A stretch of 64,000 nucleotides of DNA from Bacillota bacterium (GTDB lineage: Bacteria; Bacillota; Clostridia; Lachnospirales; Lachnospiraceae), in contig JAEWSH010000018.1 of assembly GCA_023398375.1 (NCBI GenBank), positions 116,759 through 180,758 of the forward strand, written 5' to 3'. How positions within the stretch are numbered: the stretch's first letter is position 1; every line of letters starts with the position of its first letter. The notes under the pieces were generated by a model. That model was not told the DNA's origin and ran no database searches. It saw only the letters and a program-made list of their open reading frames with translations. The translations under genes and the position numbers were made by a program. Of the stretch, positions 8,832 through 17,188 are shown piece by piece.

Positions 8832-10619
8832 ATGAGAGTACAGTTAGATATCCGCAAATGGAAAATAAAATATAAATTGACAGTTGCTATGTACATCGTA
8901 TTAATTCCAGTGCTGTTTGGCATTACATGTTATATTTATGTACAGGGATTACAAACTGTAAAAGAAGAACTCATTAATGCATATGAAAGCCTGACCATAA
9001 CGATCGATGCTAATATTGCATATATTGAATCAGATATAGAAGATATGATCACTTATGTTGTGATCAACGACGATTTTCGTTATGTACTGAATTCGGATGA
9101 AGGATCGGATACTGTGAAAAACCCGTTGGTATGGCAGCAGGACACGCCTGCGGAATTCGTATCGGAGATGTTGTTCGTTAAAAATAATATACAGTGTTTT
9201 GCGCTGTATCCGGCAAATGGCGTCAGACCATATATCAATGCCAGAAATAATGCTGTTATAACGCAGGATTATACAGAAGTGAAAGGAATGAAATTTGCAA
9301 AGGATTCCAAAGAATCGCTTGGTGATATCAGCATTATGAAAATGGATGCAGAGGATACCTCTCTTATTAAAAATAATAAGGAAGACAGAGTTATTTTTGG
9401 AAAGGCAGTCATGTCCTATGACAAAGAGAAAACATTAGGATACCTATGTACCGTGATTAATGCAGAGGACATTACGAAAATATTCAAGAGAGACAGATTG
9501 GAAGAGAATGAGAGCATTTATTTATATGATCGTGCCGGTAACGAGATAGTCCATTCAGGGGCTGCTTCGGAAGAACCGCTAAAATATATTGAAACGGAAG
9601 GAAAGTCAGGAATTGAGAGCGGTAAATACCGTGAGATAGCAGATAGTTATGTCTTCTGTAGTAAAAATACGGAGTATGGATATTCTATTTTTTATATCGT
9701 ACCAAAAGAAAATTGGACAAAGCAATTAAAGAGTGCAGGGAGAGTGCCTATTATTATCGCTTTTGCTTTATTCTTTGCAGCATTTCCTATTTTTAGTCTG
9801 GTAACGAGATTTATTACAATACCACTTGGGAACCTGCATGAATCTATGCTGCAGTTAAAAGAAGGGGATTTTAAACAAAAAGTCCCTGTCTATGCAGATG
9901 ACGAGATGGGAGATGTTACAAAAGTATATAATGATATGGTGAAACATATTGATGAGCTGATAGATAAAAATTACGTTATGGTACTTCGGGAGCGGGAAAG
10001 TGAACTGGATATCCTTCAGGCACAGATTAATCCGCATTTCTTATATAATACACTGGATTCACTTTACTGGGATGCACTCAATGCGGAGAATACAGAACTT
10101 GCAGAAAATATTATGGCACTTTCCGAACTGTTCAGGCTTGCGCTGAGCCGGGGAAAAGGAATCGTTACGGTAGAAACGGAATTTAAATTGGTTGAGAGCT
10201 ATCTGCGTATTCAGAAGATGCGCTTTGAAAAGAAAATGGATTACAAGATCAATCTGCTTTCTGAAATGAGAGAATATGAGATTCCTAAATTGATTATTCA
10301 GCCATTCGTAGAAAATGCGATCGTACATGGGTTAGAAAACACAAGCAATATTGGATTCATTTCTGTTCACGGATATGTAGATGGTGGATATATGATATTT
10401 AAGATATCAGACAATGGTGTGGGTATGAATGAAGAACAGCTGCAATATTTGTTTGATGAGGACGGCAGGCAGTATTCGAATCAGAGAATAAGCAAATATG
10501 CAATTAAGAATGTAAGGGAGCGTTTGAAATTACGTTATCATGATGATTTTTCATTACAGATAAGCAGTACATTAGGCACGGGGACGACAATCACGTTAAA
10601 ATTGCCAAAGTATCAATAG
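8832..10619 (+). CDS. YesM-family sensor histidine kinase
   Basis: Membrane sensor of 595 residues. Helix 1 lies near residues 16-40, an extracellular sensing region of about 260 residues follows, and helix 2 lies near 305-325 before a HAMP linker. The kinase block has INPHFLYNTLDSL with the phosphorylated His402, the N box FVENAIVHGLE, and the G boxes DNGVGMN and GTGTTITLKLP. These are the His_kinase/HATPase signatures of the YesM/LytS group. It is encoded between the sugar permeases and an AraC-type response regulator, so it probably senses the sugar, or its loaded binding protein, and controls the importer. Confidence 0.92.
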   Translation: MRVQLDIRKWKIKYKLTVAMYIVLIPVLFGITCYIYVQGLQTVKEELINAYESLTITIDANIAYIESDIEDMITYVVINDDFRYVLNSDEGSDTVKNPLVWQQDTPAEFVSEMLFVKNNIQCFALYPANGVRPYINARNNAVITQDYTEVKGMKFAKDSKESLGDISIMKMDAEDTSLIKNNKEDRVIFGKAVMSYDKEKTLGYLCTVINAEDITKIFKRDRLEENESIYLYDRAGNEIVHSGAASEEPLKYIETEGKSGIESGKYREIADSYVFCSKNTEYGYSIFYIVPKENWTKQLKSAGRVPIIIAFALFFAAFPIFSLVTRFITIPLGNLHESMLQLKEGDFKQKVPVYADDEMGDVTKVYNDMVKHIDELIDKNYVMVLRERESELDILQAQINPHFLYNTLDSLYWDALNAENTELAENIMALSELFRLALSRGKGIVTVETEFKLVESYLRIQKMRFEKKMDYKINLLSEMREYEIPKLIIQPFVENAIVHGLENTSNIGFISVHGYVDGGYMIFKISDNGVGMNEEQLQYLFDEDGRQYSNQRISKYAIKNVRERLKLRYHDDFSLQISSTLGTGTTITLKLPKYQ

Positions 10620-10628
10620 GGGGGCAAG

Positions 10629-11363
10629 ATGGCAAAGATGACATTATTGATAGTGGATGATGAAGCAAAGATACGAAATGGTATGTATACGTATCTTAAA
10701 ATTCATGCCGAATGGCTTCAGGAAATATATACCGCAGAAAATGGAAAGGAAGCATTAGATATTATCTTTAAATATAAACCGACTGTCATGTTATTAGATG
10801 TGCAGATGCCAATGAAGAATGGATTTGAAGTAATGACAGAGTCTATCAGGGCTGGTTTATGTCCCAAAACGATTATCTTAAGCGGCTATGATGAGTTCAA
10901 ATATGCACAGACTGCACTCCGGTTAGGTGCGGTGGATTATATTCTTAAGCCTTGCAGACCACAGGATATTCTGGAAAAAATCGGCCATATATTAAAAATC
11001 AGCAAACCAGGAACCGAAGAAGAAAAGAATCCAATCATTGGAGAAGCAAAAAAATACTTGATAGAACACTATGAAGAAGACATATCACTTGCAATGGTTG
11101 CAGAGGCGGTCAAAGTGACTCCATCTTATTTATCAACATTATTTTCCAAATATGAAAAATGTGGGTTTATTGATTATTTGAACCAATACCGTATAGAGCA
11201 GGCCAAGATCTTCTTAAGTGATACAGGATTGAAAACATATGAAGTGGCATTTCAGACAGGCTTCAGGGACGAAAAATATTTTTCAAAAGTATTTAAGAAA
11301 ATTACAGGACTGAACCCTTCGGAATATAGAAGAATCAAAATCAATAGCAATGGATGTATTTGA
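10629..11363 (+). CDS. YesN-family response regulator with AraC DNA-binding domain
   Basis: Transcription regulator of 244 residues. The receiver domain (1-120) has the acidic pair DD at 10-11, the phosphorylated Asp57 in MLLDVQMPMKNG and the conserved lysine in ILKPC. The C-terminal AraC double helix-turn-helix ends with FQTGFRDEKYFSKVFKKITG and NPSEYRR. A GGGGGC site precedes the ATG, ten bases after the kinase gene. The protein is shorter than most YesN proteins because the linker is brief. It is the likely activator of the ABC operon. Confidence 0.93.
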   Translation: MAKMTLLIVDDEAKIRNGMYTYLKIHAEWLQEIYTAENGKEALDIIFKYKPTVMLLDVQMPMKNGFEVMTESIRAGLCPKTIILSGYDEFKYAQTALRLGAVDYILKPCRPQDILEKIGHILKISKPGTEEEKNPIIGEAKKYLIEHYEEDISLAMVAEAVKVTPSYLSTLFSKYEKCGFIDYLNQYRIEQAKIFLSDTGLKTYEVAFQTGFRDEKYFSKVFKKITGLNPSEYRRIKINSNGCI

Positions 11364-11429
11364 TATCATGCTGACGGATGAGTAAGCACAAGAAATATAG
11401 TATTGCCGGTCGGCCCGAAAAGGTAACAG

Positions 11430-11475
11430 AAAAGACGATTGAAGGAATAGAGATCCTTTCAATCGTCTTTTTTAT
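11430..11475. terminator. Bidirectional terminator
   Basis: AAAAGACGATTGAAGGA at 11430-11446 pairs with the segment 11454-11471, apart from one bulge. A and T runs on either side allow it to serve both the response-regulator gene and the convergent XRE gene. Confidence 0.85.
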
Positions 11476-11478
11476 AAA

Positions 11479-11796
11479 CTATAAAACCTTTACAATTCTA
11501 AGTATTTGTTCTTTTTTTTCTGTATTAAATTTCTGTATTTCATTCAAAATCTCACGTTCTACTGCACAAGAACTATTAGTCAGTTCATTTTCCAGGATAT
11601 AATCTACGGAAACACCCAGAGAGTTGCAAATGTGAACAAGTGTAGTCAGAGAAACTTTTGTTTTATTGGTTTCGATATTTGATACGTGGCTGGTATTGAT
11701 TCCTATGCTATCCGCAATGTTTTCCTGTGTGAGATTACGGCTGATCCTGGTTTCTTTGATTTTTTGCCCTATTTTCTTGAAATCTATTTTTTCCAT
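11479..11796 (-). CDS. XRE-family helix-turn-helix regulator
   Basis: Small DNA-binding protein of 105 residues. Residues 8-65 form a Cro/CI-type helix-turn-helix with SRNLTQENIADSIGINTSHV and SNIETNKTKVSLTTLVHIC. The C-terminal 40 residues are acidic and probably mediate dimerisation. The ATG follows a GGGGAGGTG ribosome site on the minus strand. The gene is divergent from the chemoreceptor at 12082, and the gap between them contains a long palindrome that it may bind. The target genes are unknown. Confidence 0.88.
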   Translation of the reverse strand: MEKIDFKKIGQKIKETRISRNLTQENIADSIGINTSHVSNIETNKTKVSLTTLVHICNSLGVSVDYILENELTNSSCAVEREILNEIQKFNTEKKEQILRIVKVL

Positions 11797-11852
11797 AATG
11801 ACACCTCCCCACTTATATGACCTAATTGTAATATTTATATAGTTGCAGTATA

Positions 11853-11889
11853 ATAATCTATAGCTATATAATATATAGTTATAGATTAT
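11853..11889. promoter_or_regulatory. Long AT-rich palindrome between XRE and chemoreceptor genes
   Basis: Arms 11853-11869 and 11873-11889 are 17 bp each and match except at one position. The palindrome lies about 60 bp from the XRE start in a 285-bp divergent gap. It is a good candidate operator for XRE autoregulation. The rest of the gap shows an isolated AAAGGAGG at about 11897 with no start codon after it, and nothing else that I recognise. Confidence 0.55.
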
Positions 11890-12081
11890 ATTTTGAAAGG
11901 AGGAATCAAATTATACACAAAGTAATATATTATTTCTACGATAAACGTAAATACAGGCTGAGTATTATAAATTAATGAAAAGGAGATTCGTAAAAAAGTC
12001 AGAAATATAATCAGAACTGAAGACATTTAAGATTTATGGGATAACGGATAAAAATACAGAATACCATACTGGAGGAAAAAG

Positions 12082-13782
12082 ATGAAACTAAGGGGCAGGA
12101 TTTTAACAATTACACTAATTCCAACGATTTTGATAGGTTCTATGTCAATCCTTATCAGTGCAGATATGATCAAAAAGGAAGTAACAGAAGAAATCGAACA
12201 GCAATTAAAGACGGCAGCAATTACAGGAATAGAGTCATATGAGTTTGCCAATGATGAAAAATATGCAGAAAATGAAGAGGGAATCGTATCAAAAGGAAAT
12301 ATCCAATTTAGTGGAAACAATGAAATAATAGATAATATTTTCAATCATGTAGGTATGCAGGCTTCTGTTTTCTGGGGAAATGAAAGAATAGCCACTACGA
12401 TAACAGATGAAAATGGAAACAGGGTAATTGGGACAAAAGCATCGGATGATGTTACAAATATGGTATTGAAGCAAGGTAAAGAATATTTTACGCATAATAC
12501 CATAATCAACGGTGAACAGTATTATGCATACTACATTCCTATCAAACAAGTAGGAACAGGTGAAGTTGTAGGCATGTTCGTTGCAGCGGATACAAAAGAA
12601 CAGGTTAATGAAATTGTAAGTAAAACGGTATTGATAATTGGAAGTATTGTTACAATCATAATTATCTTGTCTGTAATAGCGATTCTTATTGTTGTTAGAA
12701 GATTAACAAATGCAATTGTTAGAAATGTTGCAAATTTGGATAAATTGTCGGAAGGCTTTTTGAATTATGATGATGATGATAAGGATTGCAGGAGAAAGGA
12801 TGAGATTGGTGAAATTGCATTAGCCGCAAAGCGGCTGAAAGAATCCTTTATTCGTCTAATTAAAGAGATTCAGGAAAATGCATCGGTTCTATTGTCAGCA
12901 TCGGAAGAGCTTGAGCAGGTAGCGGAGCAGACATCTACTACGACAGAAGAGATTGAGAAAGCGGTGGAAGAAGTTGCCGTAGGTGCTGTGTCACAGGCAG
13001 AATCAACGCAGAAGGCGTCCCAGCAGACTATAATTATGGGCGAAGATATAGAAAATGCATCAAATGCAGTAACTTTGCTGCACAAAAATGCTGATGAGAT
13101 GAAAGAGACTGCTTCCATTGCAATGAACACGCTGGATGAACTAAATGATGCAAATGAAAAAACCAAAGAGGAAATAAATGCAATTTATGAGCAAACGAAT
13201 GAAACAAATGAATTTGCACAAAAAATTCAGGAAGCGGCTATAGTGATTACTTCAATTGCAGAAGAGACCAATCTGTTATCGTTGAATGCCTCTATTGAAG
13301 CGGCAAGGGCAGGGGAGTCAGGAAGAGGTTTTGCAGTTGTTGCAGACCAGATTAAGAAATTAGCAGAGCAATCCAGCATGTCGGCAAAGGAAATCGGTAC
13401 TATTATACATACGTTAATAGAGAATTCAAATAGAGCAGTCGATACCATGCATGGTGTAAGAGATACAATTGATATCCAAAATAATAGTCTGAATAAAACA
13501 AAAAATAATTTTACGTTGGTTTTTGAAGGAATCAGTCATTCAACAGATCAAATAAAAAAAGTTTCATCCATTACAAACGAGCTGGATACTGTAAGAAAAA
13601 CAGTTGTAGAAATCATCAGTAATCTGAGTGCGATCTCTGAAGAAAATGCAGCAAGTACGGAGGAGACTTCTGCATCTACAGCTGAACTTACAGCAGCAGT
13701 GACCAATGTAGGAAGTCAAGTTACGGTTCTGCGGAAGTTAGCAGACGAGCTGGTTGATACAATCAGTGTATTTAAATTATAA
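12082..13782 (+). CDS. Methyl-accepting chemotaxis protein
   Basis: Chemoreceptor of 566 residues. A transmembrane helix at 8-28 and a second near 185-210 enclose an extracellular sensor of about 155 residues, consistent with a single Cache fold. A HAMP segment leads into the long signalling coiled coil, whose tip reads TNLLSLNASIEAARAGE followed by SGRGFAVVADQI. This tip contacts CheA and CheW. GGAGG precedes the ATG by about 7 bases. The gene stands alone, divergent from an XRE regulator. No chemotaxis kinase genes are nearby. Confidence 0.93.
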   Translation: MKLRGRILTITLIPTILIGSMSILISADMIKKEVTEEIEQQLKTAAITGIESYEFANDEKYAENEEGIVSKGNIQFSGNNEIIDNIFNHVGMQASVFWGNERIATTITDENGNRVIGTKASDDVTNMVLKQGKEYFTHNTIINGEQYYAYYIPIKQVGTGEVVGMFVAADTKEQVNEIVSKTVLIIGSIVTIIIILSVIAILIVVRRLTNAIVRNVANLDKLSEGFLNYDDDDKDCRRKDEIGEIALAAKRLKESFIRLIKEIQENASVLLSASEELEQVAEQTSTTTEEIEKAVEEVAVGAVSQAESTQKASQQTIIMGEDIENASNAVTLLHKNADEMKETASIAMNTLDELNDANEKTKEEINAIYEQTNETNEFAQKIQEAAIVITSIAEETNLLSLNASIEAARAGESGRGFAVVADQIKKLAEQSSMSAKEIGTIIHTLIENSNRAVDTMHGVRDTIDIQNNSLNKTKNNFTLVFEGISHSTDQIKKVSSITNELDTVRKTVVEIISNLSAISEENAASTEETSASTAELTAAVTNVGSQVTVLRKLADELVDTISVFKL

Positions 13783-13844
13783 AGTCTGTAGCAGTGAACA
13801 GAATATCAAAGTAAATAACTCAAAATATGTGAGACTTAATTTGT

Positions 13845-13885
13845 AAAATTCCTTTCACTAGTTTTTAATTAATGGAAGGAATTTT
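13845..13885 (+). terminator. Weak AT-rich hairpin after the chemoreceptor gene
   Basis: AAAATTCCTT at 13845-13854 pairs with AAGGAATTTT at 13876-13885. It is a possible terminator 65 bp after the stop codon; the stem is AT-rich and the loop is long. Confidence 0.4.
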
Positions 13886-14012
13886 CAAATTTCTATAATC
13901 AATGTCAAGAAAATGTCTATCAATTATAGGGAAAAAATAAAATATATTTGAACATAATACACAAAAAAAGTGAAGATAAATTGTAAAAATGAGACGAAAT
14001 TAACATTTCTGG

Positions 14013-14041
14013 TTGACTAGAAAAAAATGTTATGATATATT
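14013..14041 (+). promoter_or_regulatory. Sigma-A type promoter of the beta-glucoside locus
   Basis: TTGACT at 14013-14018 and TATATT at 14036-14041 are separated by exactly 17 bp. The predicted start is just before the first antiterminator RNA. Confidence 0.75.
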
Positions 14042-14071
14042 GTCTTTATAAAATATGACAAAGAACAGTAC

Positions 14072-14100
14072 AGATTGTTACTTTAATTAGGCAAGACTGG
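14072..14100 (+). promoter_or_regulatory. RAT antiterminator RNA site 1
   Basis: The segment contains AGATTGTTACT, then AGGCAAGACTGG, matching the ribonucleic antiterminator consensus bound by BglG/LicT/SacY proteins. Its 3' end overlaps the left arm of the terminator at 14096, so protein binding would block the terminator. It lies in the leader of the antiterminator gene itself. Confidence 0.75.
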
Positions 14101-14153
14101 ATTGTACTCGATGAAACCTGTTTGGGCATGAGTATGATGCAGTTATTTTTTTG
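14096..14153 (+). terminator. Regulated terminator in the licT leader
   Basis: Arms 14096-14109 and 14130-14143 pair over 14 bp with two wobbles and one mismatch, followed by TATTTTTTT. The left arm overlaps RAT site 1, forming the usual exclusive pair. Confidence 0.75.
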
Positions 14154-14248
14154 TTTGGGAACAGTATAGTATGAGAATACAGGAAACATGAAACTATATG
14201 TAATGGTAAATGTTGAATGCATGCGTTACGTATGAGGAGGGGCTGAGA

Positions 14249-15085
14249 ATGAATATTGTTAAGATCATAAATAATAATGTTGTCAGTTCTCTGGATGAAA
14301 AGGAACGGGAAATTATTATTTTAGGGAAGGGGATTGGATTTCAGAAGAAACCAGGGGATATAATTCAGGAAAATCTGATCGAGAAATTATTTCGGTTGCC
14401 GGATGAGGCGCAGAATCAATTTGAAAAGCTTGTAAATGAAATTTCTTATGAAAACATGAAATTAGCCAGTGAGATTATTCACTACGCAATGGAATATATA
14501 GGAAAAAAATTAAGTAAAAGTATTTATATTACGTTAACAGACCATTTGAATTTCGCAATAGAGAGACAAAGACAGGGGATGCTTTTTCAAAACGCACTGC
14601 TGTGGGAGATCAGAAAATATTATAAAAAAGAATTTGCGGTCGGACTAAGAGCGGTTGCTATGGTGAAAGAAGCAACAGACGTCGAGCTTCCGGAAGATGA
14701 AGCGGGTTTTATTGCATTACACATTTTAAATGCGGAAATAGACGGAACATTTTCAGAAGCCTTGTCCATGCCGGGAATGATCAAGGATATCTTAAATATT
14801 GTAAAGTATACGCTGTGTGTGGAATTTGATGAAACAAGTCTTGTCTATGAGAGATTTGTTACGCATTTACGTTTCTTTGTTCAAAGAGCCGTCAGCAAGC
14901 AATATTACAATATGGACGGGGAATCGGATGTATTTCAACAGTTTATTCAGAAATGTCCGGAAGAATATGCATGTGCACAAAAGATTCAGGCGTATATGCT
15001 AAAAAAAACGGAATATGAAGTATCGGATGAAGAGATATTATATCTGACTATGCATATCTATCGGCTGAATCGAAGAAATGAATAA
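14249..15085 (+). CDS. licT: BglG/LicT-family transcription antiterminator
   Basis: RNA-binding antiterminator of 278 residues. The N-terminal CAT domain reads VKIINNNVVSSLDEKEREII and GKGIGFQKKPGD, near-canonical for LicT. Two PRD domains follow with the regulatory histidines visible in ITLTDHLNF, FIALHILNAE, FVTHLRFF and LTMHIYRLN. In this family the beta-glucoside permease phosphorylates PRD1 to switch the protein off without sugar, and HPr phosphorylates PRD2 to activate it. The ATG at 14249 follows GAGGAGGGG; the upstream ATG at 14210 is outside the homology. RNA targets are visible before this gene and before the permease gene. Confidence 0.93.
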   Translation: MNIVKIINNNVVSSLDEKEREIIILGKGIGFQKKPGDIIQENLIEKLFRLPDEAQNQFEKLVNEISYENMKLASEIIHYAMEYIGKKLSKSIYITLTDHLNFAIERQRQGMLFQNALLWEIRKYYKKEFAVGLRAVAMVKEATDVELPEDEAGFIALHILNAEIDGTFSEALSMPGMIKDILNIVKYTLCVEFDETSLVYERFVTHLRFFVQRAVSKQYYNMDGESDVFQQFIQKCPEEYACAQKIQAYMLKKTEYEVSDEEILYLTMHIYRLNRRNE

Positions 15086-15088
15086 AAG

Positions 15089-15115
15089 GGATTGTTACGT
15101 TAAGTCGGCAAGACC
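15089..15115 (+). promoter_or_regulatory. RAT antiterminator RNA site 2
   Basis: GGATTGTTACGTTAAGTCGG followed by CAAGACC is a close match to the LicT/BglG RAT consensus. It starts 4 bases after the antiterminator gene and overlaps the terminator at 15113, so it controls read-through into the permease operon. Confidence 0.85.
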
Positions 15116-15166
15116 CGAATGTAAGTAAAACAAACTTTATTGTTTTACTTCATTCGGGTTTTTTTA
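15113..15166 (+). terminator. Regulated terminator before the beta-glucoside permease
   Basis: Arms at about 15113-15132 and 15140-15159 pair almost throughout, from ACCCGAAT to ATTCGGGT, followed by seven T. The left arm shares its first bases with RAT site 2. Confidence 0.9.
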
Positions 15167-15234
15167 TACCTTGAATAAAGCGTGAGTACACGTTTTAGAT
15201 ATAAAAACAATAGTAAAAATGGAGGAAAACTATT

Positions 15235-17127
15235 ATGGCAAGTAAGTATGACGGATTAGCAAGAATCATTATCCAAAATGTAGGTGGCAAAAATAATATT
15301 AACAGCGTGACGCACTGCATTACAAGACTTCGTTTTAAGTTAAAAGACGAGTCAAAAGCAAATACGGAAGTATTAAAAGCGACTGACGGTATTGTGAGCG
15401 TAATAAAAGCAGGAGGCCAGTATCAGGTCGTTATCGGAAATCATGTACCTGATGTATACAAAGTGGTTTGTGGAATCGCACATATTTCAGGGGAAACAGA
15501 AGATACTTCATCACAAGAAAAAATGTCTTTTGGAGCAAGGTTAATGGACATTATATCAGGAACCTTCCAACCGATACTTGGATTCATGTGTGCAGCCGGA
15601 ATTATCAAAGGGTTGTTAGCATTAGCTGTATTTTTAGGATTTTCCACGGATAATGGTTTTTATCAGATCATGTATTCCATAGGTGATGGTTTCTATTATT
15701 TCTTACCAATGGCATTGGGATTCTCCTGTGCGAAGAAATTTGGCTGTAACCAATATCTTGGCCTTGCAATAGCAGCATCACTTTTATATCCGAGCATGGT
15801 AGGACTGCAGGCTGTCGGAACTGTCTTTACTGGAACAGTATTTGAGATGAGTTATGTAACGAAATTCATAGGAATTCCGATTCCGATTCCGGCAAGCGGA
15901 TATGCATCAAGTGTAGTGCCTATTATTCTTGCAACAGCATTTGGAACACAGGTGGAAAAGTTCTTTAAGAAAGTAATTCCGGATGTATTAAAACTTTTTA
16001 TTGTACCATTCATGACCTTGATCATTACAGTACCTCTGACTTACATGGTAATCGGTCCAGTTTCCGTTTTCTTTTGCAACTTACTGGGACAGTTCTTTTC
16101 AGCAATCTATGGAATCCCGGTTGTAGGCGGTCTGGTATCCGGCATTCTGGTAGGGGCTTTATGGCAGGTACTTGTTATTTTTGGTCTTCACTGGAGCCTG
16201 ATTCCGCTTTTGATCATTAATATGACAACGATGGGATATGATCAGATTCTGTCCCCATATTTTGCAGCTTCCTTTGCGCAATCTATGGTAGTGCTTGCAA
16301 TTGTTATTAAAACAAAAGATGCAGGTTTAAAGAAAATAGCACTTCCCGCATTTATTTCCGGTATGTTCGGTGTGACAGAACCTTGTATTTATGGTGTTAC
16401 TCTTCCCAAAAAGAAACCGTTTGTCATTTCTTGTATTGCAGCAGCCATCGGTGGAGGAATCATTGGTTTGGCTGGAGTAAAAAGCTTTACATCCGGCGCA
16501 CTAGGTTTATTTGGTCTTGCATCTTATATTGGTGATAATACATTGTATCATTTGTGGTGGGCACTCATTGGTGTTCTGGCCGCAATGGCAGTTGGTTTTG
16601 CATTAACTATGGTTACTTATAAAGATGACGAACCTGTGAAAGGGAAAGGGAATATAAAAGCAGCAGGCAGAAAGAAAAGCGAAGAAATCGTATCTCCGAT
16701 CACAGGCGATGTGAAAGAACTTTCAGAAGTAGAGGATGAAGCTTTCTCAACGGGTGCGCTTGGGCAGGGTATAGCGGTGATACCGACAGAGGGGAAAGTA
16801 TATGCTCCGGCAGATGGAACTGTTACAACATTTTTCCCTACCGGACATGCAATTGGTATTTTGTCTAAAAACGGAGCAGAAATACTGATCCATGTCGGTA
16901 TGGACACTGTTAAAATGAATGGAGAAGGCTTTTATGCAAAAATTGAACAAGGTGCAGAAGTTAAAAAAGGCGATCTTCTTCTGGAATTTGATATAGAAAA
17001 AATAAAAGCCGCAGGATATCCGCTTACAACACCTGTTATCATTACTAATACGGATGATTATGCAGACATTGTACCGACAGATGCAGAACGCGTTACACAT
17101 GGTGATACCATTATTCAAATGTTATGA
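15235..17127 (+). CDS. bglF: PTS beta-glucoside-type IIBCA permease
   Basis: Transports and phosphorylates a beta-glucoside. The 630-residue chain has the order B-C-A. The IIB domain carries VTHCITRLRFKLKDE with the phosphorylated Cys28. The IIC membrane domain spans about residues 105-465. The C-terminal IIA domain has ILIHVGMDTVKMNG with the phosphorylated His553. Length and order match BglF/BglP. GGAGG precedes the ATG by 8 bases. It follows the antiterminator and precedes a GH1 phospho-glucosidase, so cellobiose or an aryl/alkyl beta-glucoside is the likely substrate. Confidence 0.94.
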   Translation: MASKYDGLARIIIQNVGGKNNINSVTHCITRLRFKLKDESKANTEVLKATDGIVSVIKAGGQYQVVIGNHVPDVYKVVCGIAHISGETEDTSSQEKMSFGARLMDIISGTFQPILGFMCAAGIIKGLLALAVFLGFSTDNGFYQIMYSIGDGFYYFLPMALGFSCAKKFGCNQYLGLAIAASLLYPSMVGLQAVGTVFTGTVFEMSYVTKFIGIPIPIPASGYASSVVPIILATAFGTQVEKFFKKVIPDVLKLFIVPFMTLIITVPLTYMVIGPVSVFFCNLLGQFFSAIYGIPVVGGLVSGILVGALWQVLVIFGLHWSLIPLLIINMTTMGYDQILSPYFAASFAQSMVVLAIVIKTKDAGLKKIALPAFISGMFGVTEPCIYGVTLPKKKPFVISCIAAAIGGGIIGLAGVKSFTSGALGLFGLASYIGDNTLYHLWWALIGVLAAMAVGFALTMVTYKDDEPVKGKGNIKAAGRKKSEEIVSPITGDVKELSEVEDEAFSTGALGQGIAVIPTEGKVYAPADGTVTTFFPTGHAIGILSKNGAEILIHVGMDTVKMNGEGFYAKIEQGAEVKKGDLLLEFDIEKIKAAGYPLTTPVIITNTDDYADIVPTDAERVTHGDTIIQML

Positions 17128-17188
17128 TACCAAAAGTGCGTAACAATCCGTAGGTATCAGGGATCAATTTAAGAAAGGAGTTTTATTT

